DNA from: Sulfitobacter sp. F26169L | GTDB taxonomy: Bacteria; Pseudomonadota; Alphaproteobacteria; Rhodobacterales; Rhodobacteraceae | Length of the DNA: 64,000 nt | Assembly: GCF_026410285.1 (NCBI RefSeq) | Contig: NZ_JAPMLP010000004.1 | Coordinates: 406,036-470,035 of the forward strand | Direction: 5' to 3' | Shown here: piece by piece, positions 8,996 to 21,383 of the stretch | Layout of the letters: the number at the start of each line of letters is the position of its first letter | Position numbering within the stretch: the first letter of the stretch is position 1 | Position numbers and translations under genes: made by a program | Notes under the pieces: model-generated | The model's database searches: none | What the model was told of the DNA's origin: nothing | The model's input: the letters and a program-made list of their open reading frames with translations, nothing else

Positions 8996-9952
8996 TTAGC
9001 GAAGGGTCAGTGTCAGGCTCTGGCTGTCAATTTTATTGCCTCTGCGCAGCAGTGTCGCCTTACCTTTGTAGACGCCGGCGGGCCAGCGCACACCCCGCCG
9101 TTTCTTGCCAATCGCGCGAAAGGATTGTGCCTGCGCGCGTTTTAGGAGGGTGTCGCGTTCTACCACTGTACCGCCGGGGCCGTGCAGTGTCATGCGGATG
9201 ATATCACCTTTCTGCGTGCCAAACAGAAAGGCATAGATCACCAGTGCGTCACTTGTCGCATCGGGTGGTGTGACAGAATTTTCACGAATGGCGATAAATT
9301 CGGGCACTGCTGAAGCAGTACCGATGCTGACAATTCCGCCAGCGCGATAGGGCGGGACCTCTGACCAAAGTGTCTCTGTTTCCGGCGCGCCGCAGGTGAT
9401 TTTGCCATCTGGATCAAACGGATCGACCACCGCACCGTTTTTTCGCACGGAAAGGTGCACGTGAGGAAACTCCGCACGTCCCGACATGCCGACTTTCCCT
9501 ATGATCTCTCCGGCCTTTACAACCTGACCGCTTTTCACCGTCAGTGACCCTTTGCGAAGGTGACAATATTGTGTCTCCCAGCCGTCCTGATGGCGCAGGA
9601 CCAGACCGTTGCCACATTCGCGCCCCTCAATGGCGGCGGCGCGGGAAGGGGAATAGCGCGCATCGTCCATTCCATCCCGTATACCGGCGACAACGCCGGT
9701 GGCAGACGCCAGCACATCGACGCCTTCGGTAATCATATCGTAACCGGGCAAGGCAAAATCAGTGCCTTTGTGTTTGTCGTAACTCAGCCCCGAACACATG
9801 AAATCCGATGCCCCGTCAGAGGTATCATGATCGACGTATTGCTGGATGTAGCAGGGCCCGTTCAAATCACAGTCAATCGGTGAAGATAACGAAAAATCCC
9901 CCGCCGTGGCGGGCACGGCGAGGGAAATAAAGGCCAGAAGACCAAGCCTCAT
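8996..9952 (-). CDS. M23 family metallopeptidase, exported
   Basis: This 318-residue protein has a cleavable-looking signal peptide (LGLLAFISLAVPATA, cut near residue 17) and an M23 (LytM-like) zinc peptidase domain. The metal ligands are visible: HKGTDFALPG for the first His and Asp, and HVHLSVRKNG for the HxH pair; HLRKGS adds the usual extra His. It probably cuts peptidoglycan cross-links in the periplasm. The start codon overlaps the clpA stop by one base (TAATG), so the two are likely co-translated despite unrelated roles. It faces the OmpA/coiled-coil gene tail to tail. Confidence 0.9.
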   Translation of the reverse strand: MRLGLLAFISLAVPATAGDFSLSSPIDCDLNGPCYIQQYVDHDTSDGASDFMCSGLSYDKHKGTDFALPGYDMITEGVDVLASATGVVAGIRDGMDDARYSPSRAAAIEGRECGNGLVLRHQDGWETQYCHLRKGSLTVKSGQVVKAGEIIGKVGMSGRAEFPHVHLSVRKNGAVVDPFDPDGKITCGAPETETLWSEVPPYRAGGIVSIGTASAVPEFIAIRENSVTPPDATSDALVIYAFLFGTQKGDIIRMTLHGPGGTVVERDTLLKRAQAQSFRAIGKKRRGVRWPAGVYKGKATLLRRGNKIDSQSLTLTLR

Positions 9953-12273
9953 TATTCGGCAGTAAGCAATGGCGGCTTGTCATCGGTCAGTCGCCGACTG
10001 TCGGGACCCTCGATCACAAGATCAAGTTCGCCTTTCTTGACGCCAACCTTTACAACACCGCCTTTGGCCAACTTACCGAACAGCAGTTCTTCGGACAGCG
10101 GCTTTTTAATGTACTCCTGGATAACGCGGCCCAGCGGACGCGCGCCCATCTTGTCATCGTACCCCTTGTCCGCCAGCCATTCGGTGGCCTTTTTGCTCAA
10201 CTCGATGGTGACATTGCGGTCCATCAATTGCGCTTCAAGCTGTAGAACAAACTTCTCGACCACTTGCATGATAACTTCTTTGGGCAGCGCGCCGAAAGAA
10301 ATCACAGCATCCAGACGGTTGCGGAACTCCGGTGTGAAGGTCCGTTCGATTGCGGCTGTATCTTCGCCTGTGCGGCGTTCACGGCCAAAACCGATCGCCT
10401 CTTTCGCCTGCTCGGACGCGCCGGCATTCGACGTCATGATCAGCACAACATTGCGGAAATCCACTGTGCGCCCGTTGTGATCTGTCAGTTTGCCGTGATC
10501 CATGACCTGCAACAGAATATTGTAGACATCGGGATGCGCTTTTTCCATCTCGTCCAGCAGAAGAACACAATGCGGATCCTGATCCACACCGTCCGTCAGC
10601 ATCCCGCCCTGATCAAAACCGACATAACCGGGAGGGGCACCAATCAGGCGGCTCACGGCGTGCTTTTCCATGTATTCGGACATATCAAAGCGCAGCAGCT
10701 TTACGCCCAACGTATCGGCCAGCTGTTTTGCAACTTCGGTTTTACCCACGCCTGTTGGTCCTGCAAACAGGTAATTGCCAATCGGCTTTTCAGGTTCGCG
10801 CAAGCCCGCGCGCGCCAGTTTGATCGCCGATGACAAGGCCTCAATCGCCGCATCCTGTCCGAACACAACGCGCTTGAGCGAGGTTTCAAGATCACGCAGC
10901 ACCATGACATCGTCTTTGGAGACGTTTTTCGGCGGGATGCGCGCAATTTTTGCAACAACCGCTTCGACCTCTTTTGTGCCGATGGTTTTGCGCCGCTTTG
11001 ATGGTGCAACCAGATGTTGCGCCGCGCCTGCTTCGTCGATGACGTCAATCGCGCTGTCGGGCAATTTGCGATCGTTGATATAGCGATGTGCAAGCTCGAC
11101 AGATGTCTTGATCGCGTCGGCTGTGTATTTTACGCCGTGGTGATCCTCGAAATAGGGTTTGATGCCTTTGAGGATTTTCTGAGCGTCTTCGACCGAAGGC
11201 TCGTTTACGTCTATCTTCTGGAAACGGCGCGCCAATGCGCGGTCTTTTTCAAAATGCTGGCGGAACTCTTTATAAGTGGTCGAGCCCATTGTACGCAGCT
11301 TGCCACCGGCAAGTGCGGGTTTCAGCAAGTTTGACGCATCCATTGCGCCGCCAGACGTAGCACCGGCACCGATGACGGTGTGGATTTCGTCGATGAAAAG
11401 AACCGCATCATCATGGTCTTCCAGTTCCGTGACCACGGCCTTCAGGCGTTCTTCAAAGTCCCCGCGATAACGCGTACCCGCCAGCAACGCGCCCATGTCG
11501 AGCGAGTAGATGATGGTGTTTTCCAGAACTTCGGGCGTTTCCCCTGCGACGATCTTGCGCGCAAGGCCCTCCGCAATTGCGGTTTTCCCGACACCGGGGT
11601 CACCCACCAGCAGCGGGTTGTTCTTGCGGCGGCGGCACAATACCTGAATGCACCGCTCAACCTCCGCATCGCGACCGATCAGCGGATCGACATCGCCATC
11701 ACGCGACTTTTTATTCAAATCCACACAGTATTTTTCCAATGCGGATTCCTTTTTGTCGCCCTCGGTAACGCCCTGCGCCTCTTCCTCGTGGTCGGGCGCA
11801 CCTGAAACAGGGCGCGCTTCGCCGTATTCGGGGTCTTTCGCAACACCGTGCGCAATGAAATTAACCGCGTCATAGCGGGTCATGTCCTGCTCTTGCAGGA
11901 AGTAGGCGGCGTTGCTTTCGCGCTCCGCAAAGATAGCGACCAGCACGTTTGCGCCCGTCACCTCGGTGCGGCCTGATGATTGTACATGGATTGCGGCGCG
12001 CTGGATAACCCGCTGAAATGCTGCTGTGGGCACCGCTTCGGAGCCTTCGACATCGGTGACCAGATTACTCAGGTCTTCGTCGATAAACTCAACAAGTGTT
12101 TCGCGCAGTTCGTTCACGTCGACGGAACAGGCTTTCATGACCTGTAGTGCGTCGGGTTCATCCACCAGCGAAAGCAGCAGATGCTCCAGTGTGGCGAATT
12201 CGTGTTTGCGTGCATTGGCCAGCGCGAGTGCTGCGTGGATTGACTGCTCAAGAGTGGTCGAGAATGAAGGCAC
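9952..12273 (-). CDS. clpA: ATP-dependent Clp protease ATP-binding subunit ClpA
   Basis: This 773-residue Hsp100 unfoldase feeds substrates to ClpP and recognises N-degrons through ClpS. The order is an N-domain (1-150), then AAA+ module 1 with Walker [16 protein letters not shown] and Walker B LFIDEIHT, then AAA+ module 2 with [15 protein letters not shown] and [12 protein letters not shown]. The [14 protein letters not shown] pore loop is present. I chose GTG 12273 ([16 protein letters not shown], matching the family N-terminus) with AAAAGGAA upstream; the open frame extends 36 bases further without support. The middle domain of ClpB is absent. No clpS is adjacent within the window. Confidence 0.97.
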   Translation of the reverse strand: MPSFSTTLEQSIHAALALANARKHEFATLEHLLLSLVDEPDALQVMKACSVDVNELRETLVEFIDEDLSNLVTDVEGSEAVPTAAFQRVIQRAAIHVQSSGRTEVTGANVLVAIFAERESNAAYFLQEQDMTRYDAVNFIAHGVAKDPEYGEARPVSGAPDHEEEAQGVTEGDKKESALEKYCVDLNKKSRDGDVDPLIGRDAEVERCIQVLCRRRKNNPLLVGDPGVGKTAIAEGLARKIVAGETPEVLENTIIYSLDMGALLAGTRYRGDFEERLKAVVTELEDHDDAVLFIDEIHTVIGAGATSGGAMDASNLLKPALAGGKLRTMGSTTYKEFRQHFEKDRALARRFQKIDVNEPSVEDAQKILKGIKPYFEDHHGVKYTADAIKTSVELAHRYINDRKLPDSAIDVIDEAGAAQHLVAPSKRRKTIGTKEVEAVVAKIARIPPKNVSKDDVMVLRDLETSLKRVVFGQDAAIEALSSAIKLARAGLREPEKPIGNYLFAGPTGVGKTEVAKQLADTLGVKLLRFDMSEYMEKHAVSRLIGAPPGYVGFDQGGMLTDGVDQDPHCVLLLDEMEKAHPDVYNILLQVMDHGKLTDHNGRTVDFRNVVLIMTSNAGASEQAKEAIGFGRERRTGEDTAAIERTFTPEFRNRLDAVISFGALPKEVIMQVVEKFVLQLEAQLMDRNVTIELSKKATEWLADKGYDDKMGARPLGRVIQEYIKKPLSEELLFGKLAKGGVVKVGVKKGELDLVIEGPDSRRLTDDKPPLLTAE

Positions 12274-12560
12274 GTGCGTGTTCCTTTTCGAAAGGGGTCG
12301 GGGCGGCACCGGATATTACAGCGCCTGCCGTCCAACCATGGCCTGATTGTATTAGAGTTTGGTTGATCGACGCCCAGCTTCAAGTCTTTTTTGAAATAAA
12401 GTTATCACAATTATTTTTACAGGTCGTTGTTGTGGCGGTTCAGAACCTGATTTGGGTCAACGGCGCAACACTTGTGGGTGAAGGTTTTTTTGCGCTTGGC
12501 AGTTGATGACCTTTCTATAAAACTTTGCCCGACCGATCCACCGCGCAACGGGCATGGGGG

Positions 12561-13352
12561 CTAGAAATTGTCCTTGCGTTTGCGGACTTTCTCAAAAACT
12601 TCGGCGTCGGTGGCATCTGGCATACCCAGCGTTTTGCGCAATGCAGGGCTATCGCACCGCAGATAGGGGTTCGTCGCGCGTTCCAGTGCCAGACGGGATG
12701 GTACGGTGAAACGGCCAGCGTCCCGTGCGGCTTTGGTATCTGCGATGCGCTGGTGCAGGGCGGCATTATCAGGATCGACCGTCAGCGCAAATTCCAGATT
12801 GGCCGTGGTGTATTCGTGGCCGGAGCAGACCAGCGTGTCATCAGGCCAGCTTGCCATCTTTTGAAAACTGGCATGCATCTGCGCAGGGGAGCCTTCGAAC
12901 AGGCGGCCGCAGCCACCTGCCATCAGGCTGTCGGCGGTGAATGCGGCGTTTGCAGCAGGGGCAAAAAAGGCGATATGTCCAACGGTGTGGCCGGACACGT
13001 CAATCACTTCGACCCGCGTGTCTCCAAGATTGAAACTATCGCCCTCGGCAAGGGATACATCAAGTTCGGGCAGGCGGTGCGCGTCTGCGGCAGCGCCGTA
13101 AACGGGAGCGGGGAAATCAGGCAACAGATCAGGCAGGCCGTCGATGTGGTCAAAGTGGTGGTGGGTCAGCCATATCTGGCTCAGCGACCAGTCGCGCGCC
13201 TTTAGTTCCGCTTTGATTGGCCCCGCTTCGGGCACATCAACCAATGCGACCTCGCCGGTTGCCTTCTCACGCAACAAGAACGCGTAATTGTCCGAGAGGC
13301 ACGGGATGGTGACCAGAATATGGCTGTCAGTCTCGATCATCTCGGAAGGCAT
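12561..13352 (-). CDS. gloB: Hydroxyacylglutathione hydrolase (glyoxalase II)
   Basis: This 263-residue metallo-beta-lactamase-fold enzyme hydrolyses S-lactoylglutathione to lactate and glutathione, finishing methylglyoxal detoxification. The binuclear metal motif THHHFDHIDG is at about residues 58-67, followed by the GHTVGHIAF His and the family C-terminal domain (CSGHEYTTANLEFAL, NPYLRCD). ATG 13352 has AAGGAG eight bases upstream; a further TTG is less likely. It is divergent from the methyltransferase gene with a 60-bp gap. Confidence 0.95.
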   Translation of the reverse strand: MPSEMIETDSHILVTIPCLSDNYAFLLREKATGEVALVDVPEAGPIKAELKARDWSLSQIWLTHHHFDHIDGLPDLLPDFPAPVYGAAADAHRLPELDVSLAEGDSFNLGDTRVEVIDVSGHTVGHIAFFAPAANAAFTADSLMAGGCGRLFEGSPAQMHASFQKMASWPDDTLVCSGHEYTTANLEFALTVDPDNAALHQRIADTKAARDAGRFTVPSRLALERATNPYLRCDSPALRKTLGMPDATDAEVFEKVRKRKDNF

Positions 13353-13412
13353 GGGCAAGGCTCCTTTGCTGCGCTACAACAACAGAGAATGGCGCAATAA
13401 GGGGCTCTGTCA

Positions 13413-14147
13413 ATGCATCTTGATGTTCAGGATCTGCGCAATTTCTATTATCGCAGCGCGCTGGGACGTGCGGCGCAGAAATCGCTGCGTGACAGAATGC
13501 TGGAGGTCTGGCCGGAGGCCAAGGGGCAAACAGTGGTTGGCTTCGGATTTGCGGCACCGCTTCTGCGGCCCTATCTGAAAGACGCGCGGCGGGTGATTAC
13601 GCTGATGCCGGGGCCACAAGGCGTCATGCCGTGGCCTGCGGGAATGCCCAACACATCCGTGCTGACCGAAGAAACCCTGTGGCCGCTTGAAACGGGGCAT
13701 GTGGACAAACTGGTGCTGTTGCACGGATTGGAAACGTGTGAGCGTCAGGCCGATTTGCTGGAAGAATGTTGGCGCGTGTTGGGGCCGGGGGGCAAGGCGC
13801 TGTTTATTGTGCCCAACCGTGCTGGGCTGTGGGCGCGACGCGACCGCACACCATTTGGCTACGGGCGGCCCTATTCACCGGGCCAGTTGGACGCGCAACT
13901 GCGCAAGCACCAGTTTTTGCCGGAACGACAGGTGGGGGCGCTGTATCAGTTTCCGTCAGGCCAGCGGATGTGGATGAAATCCGCAGGGCTGTTTGAAAGT
14001 GTCGGGCGCAATGTCTCCACGATCATGGCGGGCGGCGCATTTATGGTCGAAGCGACGAAGCTGGTCTATCCGCCAAAAGGCACCGTGCAGCGCAAGCGCG
14101 CGCGTATGTCGATTGGCGTGATGGAACCGCAGGCAAAGCCGGTTTAG
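13413..14147 (+). CDS. Class I SAM-dependent methyltransferase
   Basis: This 244-residue protein has a Rossmann-like SAM-binding region ([15 protein letters not shown] at about residues 40-54) and the post-motif pattern [29 protein letters not shown], typical of small-molecule or lipid methyltransferases of the UbiE/Methyltransf_11 type. The substrate is not evident. It is divergent from gloB, and this neighbourhood recurs in related bacteria. Its stop overlaps the stop of the facing RTX-like gene. Confidence 0.85.
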   Translation: MHLDVQDLRNFYYRSALGRAAQKSLRDRMLEVWPEAKGQTVVGFGFAAPLLRPYLKDARRVITLMPGPQGVMPWPAGMPNTSVLTEETLWPLETGHVDKLVLLHGLETCERQADLLEECWRVLGPGGKALFIVPNRAGLWARRDRTPFGYGRPYSPGQLDAQLRKHQFLPERQVGALYQFPSGQRMWMKSAGLFESVGRNVSTIMAGGAFMVEATKLVYPPKGTVQRKRARMSIGVMEPQAKPV

Positions 14148-15451
14148 ATTGTTGTGAAGGCACTGCTGAAGATACCAATGCGGGTGAACATCGGCGCAGC
14201 CGTTTCCAGCTGGGCAAAGGCGATATCGCTTTCAGTAATATCGACAAGCCCTTCCAGCCTTAGCGTACCGGTCATTTGCGCGCCGTTCTGGTTTGCGGTG
14301 AATGTGAAGTCTAGATCGGTATAGGCACCATCCACATCTTCGCGCAGGGTAAATTCATGCGTGAAGTCGTCTCTCAGATCCCTGTCTGCATTCCGGTCGA
14401 TTTCATCGAAAGCGCCGTCAAAGTTGCCATCGTCCGGCGCATAAAACCCTGCCACAAGCTGTGACGGGTCGATCAGGATCATATCCTCGCCCTGAGTGAA
14501 GTCAGTGACGCGCCCGACCAGACCCAGATCAATGTTATCACTGTCGAGGCTACCTGCGCCAAAAGTGGTGATCTCGATGCGGTCCGCGCCCTCTCCGGTG
14601 ATGAAGGTGTCAGGGCCGTTGCCCGATGCGCGCTCCGACAGTTCGACATCGCTGCGCAAAACATCATCACCCGCGCCGCCATCCAGTGTGGTTTGCTGGC
14701 CGAATGTGCCATCATTGGCGATAAGGGTATCGTTTCCGATGCCACCTTCCAGCGTGAGGCTGTTCGAATATTCGTAACCTTCGTGCAACAGCACATCGTC
14801 ACCGGCAAGGCCGCTTAGGGTTTCCATCCCTTCAATCAGCCTGTCCTCTGACCCTTCCTGAGATGATGACAGGGTATCATTACCAGCTGTGCCTTCAACC
14901 ACAGGACGGATTATGTCGACCTCTAAGAAGTCGGTCAGAGAGTCCTCGTCTGCGACTTCGATAATCTCGCCCAGCCGGTCACCGTCACCATAGTTGGACG
15001 CGTAAATCTGTGTAAATTCCGGCTCTGCGCCTTCGGAATATACAAAATCCGGTATGGCACCCGCTTCGTCGTCAGCGACTGCGGGGTCAAACGCCCAATG
15101 TCCCAGTTCTCTGATCCCAAGTTCCGATATGAAGTCGCTGTAGTAAGTGTTGTCGCCACGATCAAAGGCTTCTTCCAAAGTTTCGGACATTTCGACGCCT
15201 TCGGGAACCAATAAAACGCTGGCGTCATAGCTGTAAGGAGAGCCATACGTGCTTTCCTCATCTACGGTACGGCTTGCCACAATATGAATCGTCCCGGTTT
15301 CTTCCGGGTCTGTGGTAATCGTGACAACATTCGTTGCTTCATCCAGTGTTGCGGCAGCGGGTAGCACGGGCGCTTCCGGCTCTGCGAGGGCTAGCGGTTC
15401 AACCGGATCAACGGGTTCTTCGGTGAAGTCTTCGGTATCGCCGTCCGGCAA
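14144..15451 (-). CDS. RTX-like calcium-binding protein; start uncertain
   Basis: The 435-residue open frame shown begins at a TTG. It is very acidic (many Asp/Glu) and holds several GGxGxDxL-type nonapeptides ([35 protein letters not shown], around residues 180-285), the calcium-binding repeats of RTX/hemolysin-type proteins. These occur in type I-secreted or surface proteins. Upstream of the TTG, the same frame stays open for 24 more codons and encodes a hydrophobic segment (SAFALLSLLGLGLFL), so the true N-terminus is probably a membrane anchor or signal begun at a non-ATG codon near 15505-15520. No secretion ATPase is adjacent. Confidence 0.82.
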   Translation of the reverse strand: MPDGDTEDFTEEPVDPVEPLALAEPEAPVLPAAATLDEATNVVTITTDPEETGTIHIVASRTVDEESTYGSPYSYDASVLLVPEGVEMSETLEEAFDRGDNTYYSDFISELGIRELGHWAFDPAVADDEAGAIPDFVYSEGAEPEFTQIYASNYGDGDRLGEIIEVADEDSLTDFLEVDIIRPVVEGTAGNDTLSSSQEGSEDRLIEGMETLSGLAGDDVLLHEGYEYSNSLTLEGGIGNDTLIANDGTFGQQTTLDGGAGDDVLRSDVELSERASGNGPDTFITGEGADRIEITTFGAGSLDSDNIDLGLVGRVTDFTQGEDMILIDPSQLVAGFYAPDDGNFDGAFDEIDRNADRDLRDDFTHEFTLREDVDGAYTDLDFTFTANQNGAQMTGTLRLEGLVDITESDIAFAQLETAAPMFTRIGIFSSAFTTI

Positions 15452-15940
15452 AACGTGCAGGAACAGCCCGAGGCCGAGAAGTGAGAGCAGCGCAAATGCA
15501 GAAATGGTGATTTTCCCCAGATTTCACGTCAATCTTTGCAATGAAGATAGACGGAGGCAGCTAAGTCAACAGTTTGAAGGGTTTGAGGCGCGATTTGTTT
15601 CCGTTAGTGCGACAAACGCTAAAGGGAGTAAGTTTTGTTTCGGGATTGTCCTTGTAAACTTCGGGGTCAGACCGGTTATTAAGTGCCAGAATCGTGTCAA
15701 ATTCCGGTGAAACAGGGGTGTGCGTGAAATTTTATCGTATGCCAAATGGCCGCGGTTTGGCCAAACCCTTGAAAAATGGGGAAATGTGCGCAAAGCGACA
15801 TCACTATACTGTGTTGCGGCAATTAGATCGGTCTGCTACATCGCCCTAGATTTAATCGCGCAGCGTCTGTTTTAGGGCCGCGCCAACACGCCGGTGACGT
15901 TACCCTGACGAAGCCGGCGCAGACGTATGAGAGGATGGAC
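15452..15940. other. Intergenic stretch between the RTX-like gene and atpH
   Basis: About 490 bases separate the TTG of the RTX-like gene from atpH. The first 75 bases probably belong to the RTX-like gene (see that entry). The rest must hold the promoters of both divergent genes. Possible -10-like hexamers (TATACT near 15805, TACATC near 15837) have no convincing -35 partners. No RNA gene or repeat is evident. Confidence 0.5.
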
Positions 15941-16501
15941 GTGTCCGAACCAGCTTCGATCTCCACAGGCATCGCGCAACGCTATGCGACTGCTGTATTC
16001 GAATTGGCCAAAGAGGCCGACAAAGTCAAAGCCGTTGAAACGGATTTGACAGCCCTGCATGATGCAATGACGACCAGCGATGATTTTCGCGCGTTGATCC
16101 ATTCACCGATCTACACACGCGAAGAACAATCGGATGCGATTGCCGCCGTTGCCAAAAAGATGAAGCTGTCGCCGATCATGGCAAACACGCTTTCATTGAT
16201 GGCGCAAAAGCGCCGTTTGTTTGTGCTGCCCCAACTGGTGCAGACCCTGCGCGACATTATCGCGGAAGACAAAGGTGAAGTGACAGCGGATGTGACATCT
16301 GCCAAGGCACTGACCAAGACACAGGCCGATAAGCTGGCTGCGTCACTCAAGAAGACAACCGGCAAGGCCGTGACACTGCACCAGACTGTAGATGAATCTC
16401 TCATCGGTGGTTTGATTGTTAAAGTAGGCTCCAAGATGATCGACACGTCGATCCGCTCGAAGCTTAATTCCCTCCAGAATGTAATGAAAGAGGTCGGATA
16501 A
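15941..16501 (+). CDS. atpH: F0F1 ATP synthase subunit delta
   Basis: This 186-residue delta subunit (OSCP equivalent) joins the F1 head to the peripheral stalk. The N-terminal six-helix domain ([16 protein letters not shown]) and C-terminal segment ([21 protein letters not shown]) match the family. I chose GTG 15941 (VSEPASIST) because AGAGGA lies at workable spacing before it; ATG 15935 would sit on top of that site. It is the first gene of atpHAGDC. The F0 genes lie elsewhere, as is usual in alphaproteobacteria. Confidence 0.96.
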   Translation: MSEPASISTGIAQRYATAVFELAKEADKVKAVETDLTALHDAMTTSDDFRALIHSPIYTREEQSDAIAAVAKKMKLSPIMANTLSLMAQKRRLFVLPQLVQTLRDIIAEDKGEVTADVTSAKALTKTQADKLAASLKKTTGKAVTLHQTVDESLIGGLIVKVGSKMIDTSIRSKLNSLQNVMKEVG

Positions 16502-18040
16502 ATGGGTATCCAAGCTGCAGAAATTTCTGCGATCCTGAAGGACCAGATCAAGAACTTTGGTCAAGAAGCTGAAGTGGCCGAAGTCGGCCGCGTGCTGTCC
16601 GTTGGTGACGGTATTGCGCGTGTGTACGGTCTGGACAATGTCCAGGCCGGTGAAATGGTTGAATTCCCCGGTGGTATTCAGGGTATGGCCCTGAACCTTG
16701 AAGCTGACAACGTTGGTGTTGTTATCTTCGGTTCCGACCGTGACATCAAAGAAGGCGACACCGTAAAGCGCACCAACTCCATCGTGGACGTGCCAATCGG
16801 TGACGAACTGCTGGGCCGCGTTGTTGACGGCTTGGGTAACCCGATTGACGGCAAAGGCCCTATCGGCGCGTCAAAGCGCGGTCTGGCCGAAGTGAAGGCG
16901 CCGGGCATCATCCCGCGCAAATCGGTACACGAGCCGATGGCGACTGGCCTGAAGTCTGTGGATGCGATGATCCCTGTTGGCCGTGGCCAGCGCGAATTGA
17001 TCATTGGTGACCGCCAGACCGGCAAAACAGCGCTCGCGCTTGATGCGATGCTGAACCAGGCGCAGATTAACAAAGCCGCCGGTGATGACGAATCCAAAAA
17101 GATGTACTGCGTGTATGTCGCGATCGGTCAGAAACGCTCGACTGTTGCGCAGCTGGTTAAAAAGCTCGAAGAAACAGGCGCGATTGAATATTCCATCGTT
17201 GTGGCTGCTACTGCTTCCGAGCCTGCACCGATGCAGTTCCTCGCACCGTACTCTGCCACCGCTATGGCGGAGCACTTCCGCGACAATGGCCGCCACGCCC
17301 TGATCGTTTATGATGATCTTTCCAAGCAGGCTGTTTCCTATCGCCAGATGTCGCTGTTGCTGCGTCGTCCGCCCGGACGCGAAGCCTATCCAGGTGACGT
17401 TTTCTATCTTCACTCCCGTCTGCTTGAGCGTTCTGCGAAGCTGGGTGATGATGCAGGCAACGGCTCATTGACAGCGCTGCCAATCATCGAAACCCAAGGC
17501 GGTGACGTTTCCGCGTTTATTCCAACCAACGTGATTTCGATCACCGACGGTCAGATCTTCTTGGAAACAGAACTGTTTTACCAAGGTATCCGTCCTGCTG
17601 TGAACACCGGTCTGTCGGTTTCGCGTGTTGGTTCGTCAGCCCAGACAAAAGCAATGTCTTCGGTTGCGGGTCCGGTTAAGCTGTCGCTTGCGCAGTACCG
17701 CGAAATGGCGGCATTTGCACAGTTCGGTTCCGATCTGGACGCCGCTACCCAGCAGTTGCTGGCCCGTGGTGCGCGCCTGACAGAGCTGATGAAGCAGCCG
17801 CAGTACAACCCGCTGACCAACGCCGAAATCGTTTGCGTAATCTACGCAGGCACCAACGGCTATCTGGACAAAGTGGATGTGAAAGATGTTGGCCGGTTTG
17901 AGGCCGGTCTGCTCAAGCATCTGCGTGGCAAACACGCCGACCTTCTGGAAGATATCACCAACAATGACCGCAAGGTTAAGGGTGAACTAGAAGAGAAAAT
18001 CAGAGCGGCTCTCGACGCGTTCGCTGCTGACTTCGCTTAA
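16502..18040 (+). CDS. atpA: F0F1 ATP synthase subunit alpha
   Basis: This 512-residue alpha subunit is the regulatory nucleotide-binding subunit of the F1 hexamer. The P-loop [10 protein letters not shown] is at about residues 170-179, and the family signature [17 protein letters not shown] is at about 363-379. Length matches the family. The ATG follows the atpH stop directly with no gap, so translation is coupled. It is part of atpHAGDC. Confidence 0.98.
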   Translation: MGIQAAEISAILKDQIKNFGQEAEVAEVGRVLSVGDGIARVYGLDNVQAGEMVEFPGGIQGMALNLEADNVGVVIFGSDRDIKEGDTVKRTNSIVDVPIGDELLGRVVDGLGNPIDGKGPIGASKRGLAEVKAPGIIPRKSVHEPMATGLKSVDAMIPVGRGQRELIIGDRQTGKTALALDAMLNQAQINKAAGDDESKKMYCVYVAIGQKRSTVAQLVKKLEETGAIEYSIVVAATASEPAPMQFLAPYSATAMAEHFRDNGRHALIVYDDLSKQAVSYRQMSLLLRRPPGREAYPGDVFYLHSRLLERSAKLGDDAGNGSLTALPIIETQGGDVSAFIPTNVISITDGQIFLETELFYQGIRPAVNTGLSVSRVGSSAQTKAMSSVAGPVKLSLAQYREMAAFAQFGSDLDAATQQLLARGARLTELMKQPQYNPLTNAEIVCVIYAGTNGYLDKVDVKDVGRFEAGLLKHLRGKHADLLEDITNNDRKVKGELEEKIRAALDAFAADFA

Positions 18041-18054
18041 GGAGAGATAAGCCA

Positions 18055-20377
<2,323 letters not shown>

Positions 20378-20389
20378 GGAGGCTCTGTA

Positions 20390-20818
20390 ATGGCTGACAC
20401 GATGCAATTCGATCTGGTGTCGCCTGAGCGGCGCCTTGCTTCGGCCCAAGTGGTTTCGGTGCAGATTCCGGGTATGGATGGCGACATGACGGCGATGCCC
20501 GATCATGCGCCAACCATCACCACGCTGCGCCCCGGTATCCTGACTGTGGATGGTCCTGACGGGCAAACCCAGTACGTGGTCACAGGCGGGTTTGCCGAGA
20601 TCACTGCGAAAGGTGTATCGGTTCTTGCCGAACGTGCGCTGTCAAAGGCGGAAATGACGCAGGAAACCATGAACGAGATCATGGAAGAGGCGAAGAACAC
20701 CTATTCCAAGGTGAAAGAAGAGTTCGAAAACGAGCCCGGTCCGGTTGATGACGCAGCCAAGCTGCTGTCCGATATGGTCGCTATGGGGGAACACATGGGC
20801 CTTAGCGCCAAACAATAA
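20390..20818 (+). CDS. atpC: F0F1 ATP synthase subunit epsilon
   Basis: This 142-residue epsilon subunit binds gamma and moderates ATP hydrolysis. The N-terminal beta-sandwich ([30 protein letters not shown], read in parts) and the helical C-terminus ([21 protein letters not shown]) are present. GGAGG precedes the ATG. It is the last gene of the ATP synthase run and a hairpin terminator follows 22 bases after its stop. Confidence 0.96.
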   Translation: MADTMQFDLVSPERRLASAQVVSVQIPGMDGDMTAMPDHAPTITTLRPGILTVDGPDGQTQYVVTGGFAEITAKGVSVLAERALSKAEMTQETMNEIMEEAKNTYSKVKEEFENEPGPVDDAAKLLSDMVAMGEHMGLSAKQ

Positions 20819-20840
20819 GCTTGGAGTGACCAAGTTCTTG

Positions 20841-20870
20841 AGGCCTCGCACGAATAGCGGGGCCTTTCGC
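20841..20870 (+). terminator. Terminator of the atpHAGDC operon
   Basis: A 9-bp stem AGGCCTCGC / GCGGGGCCT (one G-U pair) with a seven-base loop is followed by TTCGCATTTC. The T run is short, so termination may be partial and may allow read-through to the lectin-like gene. Confidence 0.65.
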
Positions 20871-20940
20871 ATTTCTGACGCCACAGTATTGGGGTAAAAT
20901 CCGGCTAGGCGGGTGTGCTTTTTATTACGGGATTCCGATT

Positions 20941-21291
20941 ATGAAAAAATTGCGCAGTTTTATCGTAGGTGTGGACAGCGGCGACGAGGTTCTTTTCCAA
21001 GACTTCGAAGATGGTGGGGAAATGTGGACGGGTCGCGGCCAGCGAGAGCGGCGGCGGCGGATCAAGTTTTCGGAGAAATATCTAAGCATACCGACCGTGC
21101 AGCTATCAATATCGCTTTGGGATATAGATGCCGGAACCGTATTGCGCGCGGATGTGACGGCAGAAGCAGTCACGGAAAAAGGGTTCGATATGGTCTTTCG
21201 CACCTGGGGTGATACCAAAGTTGCGCGCGTTCGTATTTCGTGGACCTCGTTTGGTGAGCTTGAGGATGCTGATGCGTGGGATGTCGGCTGA
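20941..21291 (+). CDS. Small H-type lectin-like protein
   Basis: This 116-residue protein has no signal peptide. It starts with a short Lys/Arg-containing lead and a beta-rich core (FSEKYLSIPTVQLSISLWDIDAGTVLRADVTAE, read in parts; GFDMVFRTWGDTKVARVRISW) that fits the H-type lectin domain pattern, including conserved aromatic residues in the last strands. Such domains bind N-acetylgalactosamine in invertebrate agglutinins; in bacteria the role is unclear. The ribosome site is weak (GGGATT). It sits after the atp terminator and before a strong bidirectional hairpin. The family call rests on fold-like pattern only. Confidence 0.7.
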   Translation: MKKLRSFIVGVDSGDEVLFQDFEDGGEMWTGRGQRERRRRIKFSEKYLSIPTVQLSISLWDIDAGTVLRADVTAEAVTEKGFDMVFRTWGDTKVARVRISWTSFGELEDADAWDVG

Positions 21292-21307
21292 CTTGGCAGG
21301 TTTCAGG

Positions 21308-21354
21308 CGATAAACGTCCGGTCGCTCCCTTTGGGACGGACCGGACGTTTATCG
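21308..21354. terminator. Bidirectional terminator, 16-bp perfect inverted repeat
   Basis: Arms 21308-21323 and 21339-21354 (CGATAAACGTCCGGTC and its exact complement) are separated by 15 bases that can pair further (TCCC/GGGA). It sits between the converging lectin-like gene and prs, 17 bases after the former and 29 before the stop of the latter. Both sides lack a long T run, but arm ends are A/T-rich. Confidence 0.75.
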
Positions 21355-21383
21355 GATAACTGCATCATGGCTGAGGAGGGGTA

